DNA from: CAZSAT01 sp964604675
Lineage (GTDB): Bacteria > Myxococcota_A > UBA796 > CAJQPC01
DNA length: 64,000 nucleotides
Assembly (NCBI GenBank): GCA_964604675.1
Contig: CAZSAT010000017.1
Location: 1-64,000, forward strand
Direction: 5' to 3'
In this document: positions 19,115-27,218 of the stretch, piece by piece
How the letters are laid out: every line of letters begins with the position of its first letter
Numbering within the stretch: position 1 is the stretch's first letter
Notes under the pieces: model-generated
Told to the model about the DNA's origin: nothing
The model's database searches: none
What the model saw: only the letters and a program-made list of their open reading frames with translations
Made by a program: the position numbers and the translations under genes

Positions 19115-20044
19115 GTGCTCCTCCTCCTCTTGGCCTGCAGTGACTACGAGGTGGCCCCGTCGAACGACGTCTGGCCACCGGGTGCGGGCGATCCGGACCG
19201 GCCGAACGACGAAGACACGCCCGATGTGCAGCTCTCCTGGGAGGTGCCGCCCGTCGTCGCTGTGGACCTCATCGTGTTCGGCGACACGTCCGGGAGCATG
19301 ACCGAGGAGCTGGTCACGATGGGTGACCGGATCACGGCCTTCGTCGAGCGACTCGCCGAGCTCTCGGCGGATTGGCAGCTCGCGGCGGTGACCGGGCCCG
19401 ACGGATGCAACCAGGGCGGCATCCTCACCGAGGACGACGCCGACTTCGCCAGCGCCTTCGCGGCGGGGGTGATGACCCCTCCCGGAGAGGACGAGGTCGA
19501 CGAGTGGGGCTTGAACAACGTGTGGGCGGCGGTGGAGCTCTCGGACGCCGGGGAGTGCAACGAGGGCCTGCTTCGCGACGAAGCCCTGCTGCACGCCATC
19601 TTCCTGAGCGACGAGGACGACAACTCGCCGGGATGGGACAGCGGCGACGCGGACTACTGGAAGGCCTACACGGAGCCGATCATCGACCGGAAGGACGACG
19701 CCAGCCTGGTCACCTTCAGCGCGATCGCGGGACCGGTCCCCGATGGCTGCACCGGGGCGGAGCCGGGCATCGGCTACGCCGAGGCCGTGGACGAGTCGGC
19801 CGGCGAGTTCCTCAGCATCTGCGACGACTGGTACGACCAGGTCGACGTGCTGGCGGAGACCAGCGTGACCCGAAAGGTCTTCCCGCTCGAGGGGGAGCCC
19901 TACGTCGACTCCATCTCGGTGAGCGTGAACGGCATTCCTCGCATGGAGGGCTGGGCCTACCGCGACGAGCAGAACGCCGTGGTCTTCTCGGCGGACCCGC
20001 CCACGAGTGGCGACGTGGTGCAGATCTTCTACGACGAGGCGTAG
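19115..20044 (+). CDS. VWA-domain lipoprotein with very short signal peptide
   Basis: A 309-residue lipoprotein starting at GTG with MLLLLLACSDYE, only seven residues before the lipidated Cys and no basic N-region. A Pro/Asp linker follows, then a von Willebrand A domain beginning VDLIVFGDTSGSMTEEL (MIDAS D-x-S-x-S). It contains WQLAAVTGPDGC, LHAIFLSDEDDN and SAIAGPVPDGC. The C-terminal ~60-residue module (DSISVSVNGIPRMEGWAYRDEQNAVVF) is shared with the protein at 33041. It lies divergent from the histidine kinase gene. The likely location is the inner leaflet of the outer membrane or the surface. Its ligand is unknown. Confidence 0.8.
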   Translation: MLLLLLACSDYEVAPSNDVWPPGAGDPDRPNDEDTPDVQLSWEVPPVVAVDLIVFGDTSGSMTEELVTMGDRITAFVERLAELSADWQLAAVTGPDGCNQGGILTEDDADFASAFAAGVMTPPGEDEVDEWGLNNVWAAVELSDAGECNEGLLRDEALLHAIFLSDEDDNSPGWDSGDADYWKAYTEPIIDRKDDASLVTFSAIAGPVPDGCTGAEPGIGYAEAVDESAGEFLSICDDWYDQVDVLAETSVTRKVFPLEGEPYVDSISVSVNGIPRMEGWAYRDEQNAVVFSADPPTSGDVVQIFYDEA

Positions 20045-20051
20045 CGACCGC

Positions 20052-21158
20052 TCACGTCGCGTGCCCAGGCTCCTCGAGCACCAGCTCGTCGCGTTCCACC
20101 AGCGCATCGCGGTTCCGCTTTCCTTCGGGCCGGGCCCCCGCACACCACGCCCGGGCGACCTCGGCCGACACGGTGACGCGGCCGCGCCCCACGACGGTGC
20201 CCTGGTCGTCCCGGAGCTCCACCACGTCGCCGGCCTCGAAGGTGCCGTCGACCTGCCGGACGCCAACCGCCAGGAGGCTCGCGTCGCCCTTCAGGGCCGC
20301 GACCGCCCCCGCGTCCAAGACCAGCACGCCACGAACCGCCGTCGCGAAGGCGATCCATCGCCGCCTCGCCGTGGGCGCAGCTTCCGCCGGGAACCAGCTG
20401 CCCACGGCCTCCCCGGCCAGCACCTCGGACAGCGCGCCGGCCTCGCGTCCGCTGGCGATCACGGCGTGGCACCCGGAGCGCGCGGCCAGTCGAGCCGCTT
20501 CGACCTTCGAGCGCATGCCACCGCGGCCGCCGCGTGGGCCGCCCGCCTGGAAGTCCGGGGGGACCTCACCCAGGAGCTTCGCAAGGGGCTGAGAGGGGTC
20601 TCGGTCGTAGACTCCGTCCACGTCGGTCAACAGCACGAGCAGATCCGCCTCGAGCTTCGAGGCGACCAGCGCGCTCAAGCGGTCGTTGTCGCCGAACACA
20701 CCCTCGACCCGCCGGAGCTCCTCGGTGCTGACGGCGTCGTTCTCGTTGATGACCGGCACCACGCCGCGGTGAAGCAAGGAGTTCAGGGTGGCCCTGAGGT
20801 TCAGGTAGCGCGCGCGGTCGGCGAAGTCGCTCTGGGTCAGGAGCACCTGCCCGCACACCACGCCGAGGCGCGCGAAGCCCTGCTCGTAGAGTCCCATCAG
20901 GCGGGTCTGCCCCACGGCTGCGCAGGCCTGCTGATCCGCCAGGTCCAGCTCGCCGCACAGCTGCAACGCGTCACGCCCGAGCCCCACGGCGCCGGAGCTC
21001 ACCAACAGCACCTGCACGCCACGTCGGTGCAGCAGGACGGCGGCGTCCACCACGTTGAAGAGGCGCGCGAGGGCGAGGCGGCCCTGGTCGTCTGTCAGCA
21101 CGCGCGTGCCGAGCTTCAGCACGACGCGACGGGCACCAGCCAGCTCTTCCCGAGTCAT
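20052..21158 (-). CDS. proB: Glutamate 5-kinase with PUA domain
   Basis: ATP-dependent phosphorylation of glutamate, first step of proline synthesis. The 368-residue protein has the amino acid kinase fold: VVLKLGTRVLT, VLLVSSGAVGLG, GQVLLTQSDFADR, VPVINENDAVS, FGDNDRLSALVA, LLTDVDGVYDRDP and RGGRGGMRSKVEAARLA. A C-terminal PUA domain (~275-355, GVLVLDAGAVAALKG and FEAGDVVELRDDQG) is the usual proline-responsive form. It is not adjacent to proA, although on the same strand. GGTTAG lies 9 bases before the ATG. Confidence 0.97.
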   Translation of the reverse strand: MTREELAGARRVVLKLGTRVLTDDQGRLALARLFNVVDAAVLLHRRGVQVLLVSSGAVGLGRDALQLCGELDLADQQACAAVGQTRLMGLYEQGFARLGVVCGQVLLTQSDFADRARYLNLRATLNSLLHRGVVPVINENDAVSTEELRRVEGVFGDNDRLSALVASKLEADLLVLLTDVDGVYDRDPSQPLAKLLGEVPPDFQAGGPRGGRGGMRSKVEAARLAARSGCHAVIASGREAGALSEVLAGEAVGSWFPAEAAPTARRRWIAFATAVRGVLVLDAGAVAALKGDASLLAVGVRQVDGTFEAGDVVELRDDQGTVVGRGRVTVSAEVARAWCAGARPEGKRNRDALVERDELVLEEPGHAT

Positions 21159-21167
21159 CGGGCTCCG

Positions 21168-21173
21168 CTAACC
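21168..21173 (-). promoter_or_regulatory. GGTTAG element upstream of proB
   Basis: GGTTAG on the minus strand, 9 bases before the proB ATG. The spacing is almost identical to that at proA, so both proline genes may share this start-proximal element. Confidence 0.4.
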
Positions 21174-21184
21174 GACAGCCTGCT

Positions 21185-22561
21185 CTACGCCCGGCGGCGC
21201 TCCGGGACGTCCCAGGTCTCCGCGAGCACGACGCGGTTCCTGCCCAGGTCCTTGGCGTCCCTGAGGGCCAGACGCGCGCTCTCGACCAGCTGTTCGCAGA
21301 GCACCCCGGGCTTCACGCCCTGGAGCTCGGCCTCCAGCACGGCCCCTGGCGGCGCGCTCGCGACCCCGATGCTCGCGGTGGTGCGGATGCGCTCGCCGTT
21401 GAACTCGAGCACACCGTTCTCGATCGCGATGCGCGCGCGCCGCGCGACCCGCACGGCCGCGTCCTCGGCGGTTCCCGAGAGCACCAGCAAGAACTCGTCG
21501 TCGCCCCAGCGCACGGCGTAGTCGGTCTCCCGCAACACGTCGCGCAGCCGGCTCACGATGCCCCGCAGGAGCCGATCGCCCGCCGAACGGCCGAAGCGAC
21601 CGTTGATCCACGAGAAGCGGTCCAGATCGAGCAACAAGACGCTCGTGGGCGTGGCGTACCGGCTGCCCAGGAGCATCGCCTCCCGCAGCTGCCGCACGCC
21701 GCGTCGCCGGTTGCTGGTGCCGGTCAGCAGGTCGAGCTGCGAGCAGTCCTGGAGGGCGAGGTTGTCGAGCTCACGCGCCAGCTGGCGCGCGAGCAGCAAG
21801 GCGGCCGGCACCACCTGCTGGCCGAGGGTCTCGCTGGCGAGGATGAGCGCACCGCAGTCGCCGCTCTCGGCGCGGAACGGCACCACCATGTGGCCGTTGG
21901 GGTGCACGTGAGGAAAGTCCGCCGAGGTGGCCTCCTCGAGCAGGGGCGCGATGCGCGGAGGAGGCGCGACGGGTCCGTCGGTGGCCTGCGAGCCGCGCCC
22001 GCACCACTGGACGAGGTGGTTGTCGACCTCCTCGCTCAGGAACGCACCCTCGTTGACCGTGACCACCAGGCCTTCGTCCGCGTTCACGAGACGGCACGCC
22101 GCGTCGAGCGCCACCTGCATGATGGCCAGCCGGCTCGGCTGACGCGACAGCTGCAACACCGTGTCCAGCAGCAGCTCGGTCTGCTCGTTCGCCGCCGACG
22201 GGCCGGGCGACGCGCTGCGGAGCGCACCCTTGACGGCGGCCACGAGCGCTTCCTCCCCCCAGCTGCGCGTCACCCATCCGTCCACGCCGACCTGCTCCAT
22301 CCAGGGCACGTCGGGCGGGCTGGACGCCAGCACGATCAGCTTCACGGCCGGGCCGAAGCGCCGGACGGCCAGCACCATGGGCTCACGAAAGCCATCGTCG
22401 CCATCGATGACCACGAGCTCCACGCCGCCGGCCTGCACGGCGTTGACGACCGCTGCGCCGCTGGCTGCCGCCTCGAACATCAACCCGGCGGCGGCCAGAG
22501 CTGGCCTCCATCGGTCGATGTCGCGATCCGCGAAGAGCAATGCCACGGGACGGGCCTCCAC
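21185..22561 (-). CDS. Degenerate receiver-GAF-GGDEF protein
   Basis: A 458-residue signalling protein. Residues 5-115 resemble a receiver (VALLFADRDIDRW; VELVVIDGDDG), but the usual Lys of the KP motif is not seen (WVTRSW). Residues ~130-265 look like a GAF domain. Residues ~275-458 form a GGDEF domain with DLLTGTSNRR, LLDLDRFSWINGRFG and the signature RWGDDEFLLV, in which the second glycine is Asp (GDDEF). An I-site RxxD is not clear. Cyclase activity is uncertain. The GTG at 22561 is chosen because further upstream the frame becomes non-protein-like; a GTG 15 bases downstream is also possible. Confidence 0.8.
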   Translation of the reverse strand: MEARPVALLFADRDIDRWRPALAAAGLMFEAAASGAAVVNAVQAGGVELVVIDGDDGFREPMVLAVRRFGPAVKLIVLASSPPDVPWMEQVGVDGWVTRSWGEEALVAAVKGALRSASPGPSAANEQTELLLDTVLQLSRQPSRLAIMQVALDAACRLVNADEGLVVTVNEGAFLSEEVDNHLVQWCGRGSQATDGPVAPPPRIAPLLEEATSADFPHVHPNGHMVVPFRAESGDCGALILASETLGQQVVPAALLLARQLARELDNLALQDCSQLDLLTGTSNRRRGVRQLREAMLLGSRYATPTSVLLLDLDRFSWINGRFGRSAGDRLLRGIVSRLRDVLRETDYAVRWGDDEFLLVLSGTAEDAAVRVARRARIAIENGVLEFNGERIRTTASIGVASAPPGAVLEAELQGVKPGVLCEQLVESARLALRDAKDLGRNRVVLAETWDVPERRRA

Positions 22562-22564
22562 CTC

Positions 22565-22580
22565 AACAGTCGGAACAGTC
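22565..22580. repeat. AACAGTC direct repeat upstream of the GGDEF gene
   Basis: Two copies of AACAGTC at 22565-22571 and 22574-22580, a 9-base period. They sit inside a longer inverted pair CTCAAC (22562-22567) and GTTGAG (22590-22595). They lie directly before the GGDEF gene start, between it and the lipase stop. This could be an operator; there is no independent evidence. Confidence 0.3.
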
Positions 22581-22610
22581 CCTCGAACCGTTGAGACTCG
22601 CGTGGACTTT

Positions 22611-24287
22611 TTACAAGCCTGATCGGCGGCGCAACGCCAGCAACGGCACCACGACCAGCCAGACGCTGCGCGGAGCACCCGACGCGCAGCCACACGGGCG
22701 CACCTCGTCGTCGAAGCCCTCGCTCCCTCGTGTCGTCGTGGGTGACGAGGTATCCCCGGGTCCGCCCGTGTCGGGCAGGCCCTCCTCATCGTCGGCCAGC
22801 ACGGCCTCGATCCAACCCAGGCTGTCCTCGGCGGTGTAGCGCTCGCCGAGGGCGCGAGCCCAGCTCGCGTCGTCGTCCTGGTCGGCGAGCTCGATCAACA
22901 GCCCGCCCGTGACCGGGCTCGCGTAGAGCAGGTCGATGTGCGACAGGTCGCGGGTGGCGACCTCCACCACGCGCGCGCCGCGGGCGGTGAGCGCGTCGGT
23001 CGCCGTGGCGCTGTCCAGGAACACCAGCCCGTCACTCGGGCCGCTCACCTCGCCCAACGCCAGGTCTCCGGAAGCGAGCCCCTCGAGCTCTTCGTCGGTG
23101 ACCTCCAGGCCGTCGAGGCGCTCGGCCAGGTCCGCCACCAGGCTGTTCCATCGGTCCCAGGTCGCCAGCTCGGTGAAGCCTTCGAAGCTGGCCTCCAGCC
23201 AGCCGTCGAGCTCGCTCGGCATGATGGGGTTCTCCCCGGCGAGCACGTACAGCTCCACCCCCGGGTCCACGCCGCGCTCGGTCAAGACCTCGACCAGAGA
23301 GCCACCCGCCTCGACGGCAGCGTCGATCCCGTCGCTGTAGGTCGCGAAGCCGTAGCCCCCCTCGTAGGTCGTGTACCAGTCCTGCTGCACGCTGTAGGCC
23401 CCGAGCTCGGGAATCTCACCGGGGAGGTCGTGGTCCTGCCGCGCGAGCAGCTGGCGATGACCGGGGAAGAGGTCGTCGACCCCATCCGGGAGCAGATCCT
23501 GCGCGGAGAGGTCCTCGCCGAGGTGGGCCAAGGCCACGCCGTAGGGGTACCAGGTCCGCCACGCACTGGGGGCCGGAGCCGTGTCGGCGTCCAGCGCGAG
23601 GTAGCTGGCGTTGGGCCAGCGGTAGCTCGTGTCCAGCCCGCCCAGGGGGCTCGCCACGAACACCGCCCGCCGGACGTCCCCGGCATACGGCGTGCCCACC
23701 TTGGCGTAGGCCTCGCTCGGCCAGGTCGTTCCTTCGGCGTGCGAGAGGTACACCGCCACCGCCACGCCGCCCTTCGAGTGCCCGAGCAGGTCGACCTGAT
23801 CGGCGCCCGTGCGCGCCCGGACCCGTCGCAGGGCATTGGCCACGGCCTCCGCCTGCATGAACACGTCGCCGTGCGGGTGGGCGAAGGTGAGGGCGTACAC
23901 CGGACGCCCCCCGGCCGCCAGGCGCGCAGCCAGGGTGACGAACGCGCGGCTCGCCGAGTCCCCGGCGCCGGGCACCAGCAGGATGGGCGTGCCGCTCGAC
24001 TGGTCCTCGTCCAGGCCGCGGTGGAGGAGGAACTGCCAGCTCCCTGGCGTGGTGGTGCCGAAGGCATCGTCGATCCATGGATGGACCTCGCTCTCCACGG
24101 GCCACGCCGTGGCGTCGTTGAAGCTCTCCTGGGCGAAGAGCGTGCGGTCCGGGTCGCTGTGCGCCTCGATGGCCGACCAGATCTGGGTCGCGCCGTCCTG
24201 GGTGTACAGCACCTCGCCCGTGAGCTCCGTGAAGCTGTCCGGGGCATAGGCCTCGGTGGCCAGGGCCAGACCGATCCAGGCGATCAC
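22611..24287 (-). CDS. Exported lipase-like alpha/beta hydrolase with C-terminal surface-sorting tag
   Basis: A 558-residue protein. The signal peptide is MIAWIGLALATEAYA. The hydrolase core resembles lipase family 2: TPILLVPGAGD (oxyanion region), then VDLLGHSKGGVAV with nucleophile Ser ~171. A long acidic region follows, then a DTGGPGDTSS spacer. The last ~30 residues form a CGCAS, hydrophobic helix and RRR tail resembling MYXO-CTERM tags, which direct anchoring or secretion after proteolysis. The start is GTG, overlapping the upstream hydrolase stop as GTGA. It is last in the PHA operon. Substrate is unknown; lipid or polyester is plausible from context. Confidence 0.8.
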   Translation of the reverse strand: MIAWIGLALATEAYAPDSFTELTGEVLYTQDGATQIWSAIEAHSDPDRTLFAQESFNDATAWPVESEVHPWIDDAFGTTTPGSWQFLLHRGLDEDQSSGTPILLVPGAGDSASRAFVTLAARLAAGGRPVYALTFAHPHGDVFMQAEAVANALRRVRARTGADQVDLLGHSKGGVAVAVYLSHAEGTTWPSEAYAKVGTPYAGDVRRAVFVASPLGGLDTSYRWPNASYLALDADTAPAPSAWRTWYPYGVALAHLGEDLSAQDLLPDGVDDLFPGHRQLLARQDHDLPGEIPELGAYSVQQDWYTTYEGGYGFATYSDGIDAAVEAGGSLVEVLTERGVDPGVELYVLAGENPIMPSELDGWLEASFEGFTELATWDRWNSLVADLAERLDGLEVTDEELEGLASGDLALGEVSGPSDGLVFLDSATATDALTARGARVVEVATRDLSHIDLLYASPVTGGLLIELADQDDDASWARALGERYTAEDSLGWIEAVLADDEEGLPDTGGPGDTSSPTTTRGSEGFDDEVRPCGCASGAPRSVWLVVVPLLALRRRSGL

Positions 24288-25213
24288 AGAGCCTCCAGGA
24301 AGCCACGAAGCGCTTGGTGGAAGGCCTCGGGCTGGTCGTGGTGGACCGCGTGTCCCGCGTCCTCGATCACGACGAGCTCCGCGTGAGGGAGGGACCGCAC
24401 AGCGAGCTCGCCGATCGCACGGGAGCGGCCGCCCGTGAACACCGGGCTCGGGATCATGCGGTCGTCGGCCCCGAACACCACGAGCGTCGGGGCCTCGACC
24501 TCGTCGAGCCGGTGTGCGACGGGGTGGTCGAGCATGCCCGCGATGTTGCGGCTCACGGCAACGCTCGTCCCCGCGAACGCCTCCGTGCCCGTCATGCGCA
24601 CCCGCGCCTCCAGCAAGGACTCGGCGTGGGCGTCGAGGTGACGGAAGACCTGCTGGGAGAAGGTGGCGCGCAGGGCCTGCTCGCCCGGCTCGAGGGCGCG
24701 TGACTCGTACCAGTAGGCCTTCATCCAAGCGCTCGCGCCCGCCGAGAAGCTCTCGATGCCGGCCGGCGCCGCGAGCACCAGAGCCGCCACCCGCTCCGGG
24801 TGCTCCAGCGCTGCGGTCAGGCTCACCTGCCCCCCCATGGAGTGGCCGACCCACACGGCCTCGTCCACCGCCAGGGCGTCGAGCAGACCGACCAGCACCT
24901 CGGCGTACCAGGGCGGGTGGTACGGCGCGTCCGGACGGCCGCTGCGGCCGTAGCCCGGCAGGTCCACCACGAGCACGCGATGATCCTGGGCGAGCGCCTC
25001 CACGTTGTGGGCCCAGAAGTCCATCCAGCTGCCGAGTCCGTGCACGAGCAACAAGGGGGGCCCGCTCCCCTCCCCCAGGTCGACGTAGGCCACCACCACG
25101 CCGTCCACCTCGACCGTGTGCACGTCGCCGGGCGCAGGAAGCTCGTGAGGTTCCATGGGGGGCAGCTCGTGGTAGCGAGCGGCGAATGCGAGCGAGGCGA
25201 GGGCGTACACCAT
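24284..25213 (-). CDS. Alpha/beta hydrolase (serine esterase type), membrane-anchored or exported
   Basis: A 309-residue protein with a hydrophobic N-terminus (MVYALASLAFAARYHEL). The alpha/beta hydrolase fold follows: LLLVHGLGSWMDFW (oxyanion), VWVGHSMGGQV (nucleophile Ser ~125), FGADDRMIP (Asp) and EDAGHAVHHDQP (His). The triad is complete. The ATG at 25213 overlaps the beta-barrel gene stop as TGATG. In this operon it could cleave esters delivered across the outer membrane, or act as a thioesterase or depolymerase. That is inference. Confidence 0.85.
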   Translation of the reverse strand: MVYALASLAFAARYHELPPMEPHELPAPGDVHTVEVDGVVVAYVDLGEGSGPPLLLVHGLGSWMDFWAHNVEALAQDHRVLVVDLPGYGRSGRPDAPYHPPWYAEVLVGLLDALAVDEAVWVGHSMGGQVSLTAALEHPERVAALVLAAPAGIESFSAGASAWMKAYWYESRALEPGEQALRATFSQQVFRHLDAHAESLLEARVRMTGTEAFAGTSVAVSRNIAGMLDHPVAHRLDEVEAPTLVVFGADDRMIPSPVFTGGRSRAIGELAVRSLPHAELVVIEDAGHAVHHDQPEAFHQALRGFLEAL

Positions 25214-26691
25214 CAGAACAGGATCCAATCGGCTGCGGCGATCACCGTGAAGGGCGCGGCGTCGAACGACGAACCGGTGACCACGGCCGCCGCGACCGAG
25301 AGATCCATGAGCGGCAAGGGGCGATGCCGAAGCCGGAGGTTCAGCTCGGTACCGAGTGGGTCGAAGTCACCGACATAGGCGTACCCGACCGTTCCACCGA
25401 GGGTGGTCCGGTCGGGGACGAGGTCGTAGGCGAGCTGGGCCGACGCGCCGGTGAGCCCGCGTCCGAACCCGCTGACGTCGTAGGCGAGCGCGACCTGGCG
25501 GTTGATGGCGCCGGGGTCGGGGAAGAGCAACAGCGTGCCGTGGGTGGCCCACATCGCTCCAGCCAGCCCGTAGCTGTTGCCGGTGACCACACCGTTGTAG
25601 TCGCTCGTGGCGCCGTCGCCGCTGGAGTAGACGCCGGCCACCGCGACCTGGCTCCCGCTGCCCTGGGCGTAGCGGAGTCGGAGGTCGAACAGGCCCAAGC
25701 TCCCGAGGATGCCCGCGTCCGGTTGGTCCTCGATCCAGAGCCGCCCTGCGTTCACGAACCACGCGGCGTGGCCACCGACCCGGCCCAGGGTCAGCCCCGG
25801 GTCCAGACCACCATCGATCCCGAGCCAGACCACGTCCGCGCCGAGCGCCGGCGCCTCGTCGCCCTCACGCTCGCGAAGGTCCAGGCGCCGCGCGCCCTGC
25901 AGCTCGGACAGCGCCGACGAGAGGCCGGACCCCAGCACGCCCGCGGTGCCGTCGCCAGCGTCGCGGAGGTACCACGCGTGGCCACCGAGGAAGGCCCGCT
26001 CGCCCAGCGCCCCCTGCACGTCGGCCATGTACAGCGTGACGTCGTCGGACAAGGCGGTGCCCTGTTCGTACAGGGTGTAGGCGCCCAGCTTGTAGCGCAG
26101 GCGTGTGCCCCAGCCGTCCTGGAGTCGCCCGTAGGCGGTGGCCCCGGCCGCCTCGGAGCCCCAGATCGCGAGCCCGCCGCCGGTGCGGGTCAGCTCGTCG
26201 AGCGAGGCCGTGCGTGGGTCGTAGACCGAGTCCCCCACGAACTGCAGGCCGACCACCACGGACAGCTCGTGGTCGACCACCGGCTCGAAGCTCGCGTGCA
26301 GCCGGCGTGTCTGCAGGTTGACCTGATCGGCCCCGATGGCCCCACCGGTGTTGCCCGCGGCGCCGTAGCTCTGGTCCCCGAACACGAAGTCGATCTCGAA
26401 GGCCGCGGTGAGCTCCGCGCGCCCACCGGCAGGCAGCGGCGCCCAGGTGAGGAACGCGACGGCGCGCTGCTCCGCCCAGGTGCTGCGATCGTCGGCGGAG
26501 ACCGTGGTGCCGTTGGAACCACCGAGCGCACCGAGCACCTGTCCGTCCAGGTACGGGTTCGTGGTCACCACGCTCGAGCGCGCGAAGCGAGCCTGGTAGA
26601 GCCCGAGGGCACGAAAGGGCTCGGGCGCCCGCACCTCGGGCTGCACGATCTCGACGGGCACGGCGGCGAGTGCTGCGGAGGCCAGCCACAT
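25213..26691 (-). CDS. Outer-membrane beta-barrel protein (porin-like)
   Basis: A 492-residue protein with a short signal peptide (MWLASAALAA). Many alternating polar/hydrophobic strands with Tyr/Trp girdles follow, for example LRYAQGSGSQVAVAGVYSS, YGLAGAMWATHGTLLLF and LGGTVGYAYVGDFDP. It ends in a terminal Phe (AAADWILF), the standard beta-signal for outer-membrane assembly. No specific porin family is recognised, though the long strands recall alginate-export or fatty-acid-transport-type barrels. The start overlaps the lipoprotein stop as TGATG. It probably forms the outer-membrane channel for the substrate handled by the flanking hydrolases and acyl-CoA synthetase. Confidence 0.75.
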   Translation of the reverse strand: MWLASAALAAVPVEIVQPEVRAPEPFRALGLYQARFARSSVVTTNPYLDGQVLGALGGSNGTTVSADDRSTWAEQRAVAFLTWAPLPAGGRAELTAAFEIDFVFGDQSYGAAGNTGGAIGADQVNLQTRRLHASFEPVVDHELSVVVGLQFVGDSVYDPRTASLDELTRTGGGLAIWGSEAAGATAYGRLQDGWGTRLRYKLGAYTLYEQGTALSDDVTLYMADVQGALGERAFLGGHAWYLRDAGDGTAGVLGSGLSSALSELQGARRLDLREREGDEAPALGADVVWLGIDGGLDPGLTLGRVGGHAAWFVNAGRLWIEDQPDAGILGSLGLFDLRLRYAQGSGSQVAVAGVYSSGDGATSDYNGVVTGNSYGLAGAMWATHGTLLLFPDPGAINRQVALAYDVSGFGRGLTGASAQLAYDLVPDRTTLGGTVGYAYVGDFDPLGTELNLRLRHRPLPLMDLSVAAAVVTGSSFDAAPFTVIAAADWILF

Positions 26692-27218
26692 CAGGGCCGC
26701 CTGTAGGTCTGCACGTTCTCACCCTCGGCGACCCCCCCGGTGCTTCCGAAGCCACCGTCCACCGTCGGCGCGGCGACCCCGGCGAGCGCGGGCTCGGTCT
26801 GCACGACCTCGTAGGTCAACACCTCGTCGTCGGAGATGCCGAAGATCCCAGCGAAGGTGGCCGCGTCCGGCGAGGTCTGCGTGAGCGTGATCGCCCGCAC
26901 CGTGCCCGCGCCCGCCGTCCAGGTCCCCACCGCGTCGTAGGTGCTCCCGGAGCCGTCGACCATGTGGGTGGTGTAGCTGCCGCCGGCGTCGAAGGTGACC
27001 TCGATGCTGGCGATGTCGTAGTAGGTGACCAGCACCGCGGAGACGTCGCCGTCGGCGCTCACCCAGTCGCCCGCCAGCGCGTCGATCCCGGCGGTGTCGA
27101 GGTGCACGGCGGAGTCGGCCGCTGCGGCGCCGCGACCCGAGTCCGCGACCAGGAAGTCATCGGGCCGGCACGCCACCAGAGCGCAGAGCGCGACGGCCGC
27201 CGGCAAGGCCGTCCTCAC
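26691..27218 (-). CDS. Small lipoprotein in the PHA/porin operon
   Basis: A 175-residue lipoprotein starting at GTG, with signal MRTALPAAVALCALVAC (lipobox LVAC). The mature domain has a lipocalin- or beta-sandwich-like run of strands (ALAGDWVSADGDVSAVLVTYYD, GGSYTTHMVDGSG, VGTWTAG). That resembles the many small secreted lipoproteins that score deviation from a baseline fold (GxW motif, as in lipocalin-like proteins). The start overlaps the acyl-CoA synthetase stop as GTGA. It could be a ligand-binding partner of the adjacent barrel (inference). Confidence 0.7.
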   Translation of the reverse strand: MRTALPAAVALCALVACRPDDFLVADSGRGAAAADSAVHLDTAGIDALAGDWVSADGDVSAVLVTYYDIASIEVTFDAGGSYTTHMVDGSGSTYDAVGTWTAGAGTVRAITLTQTSPDAATFAGIFGISDDEVLTYEVVQTEPALAGVAAPTVDGGFGSTGGVAEGENVQTYRRP

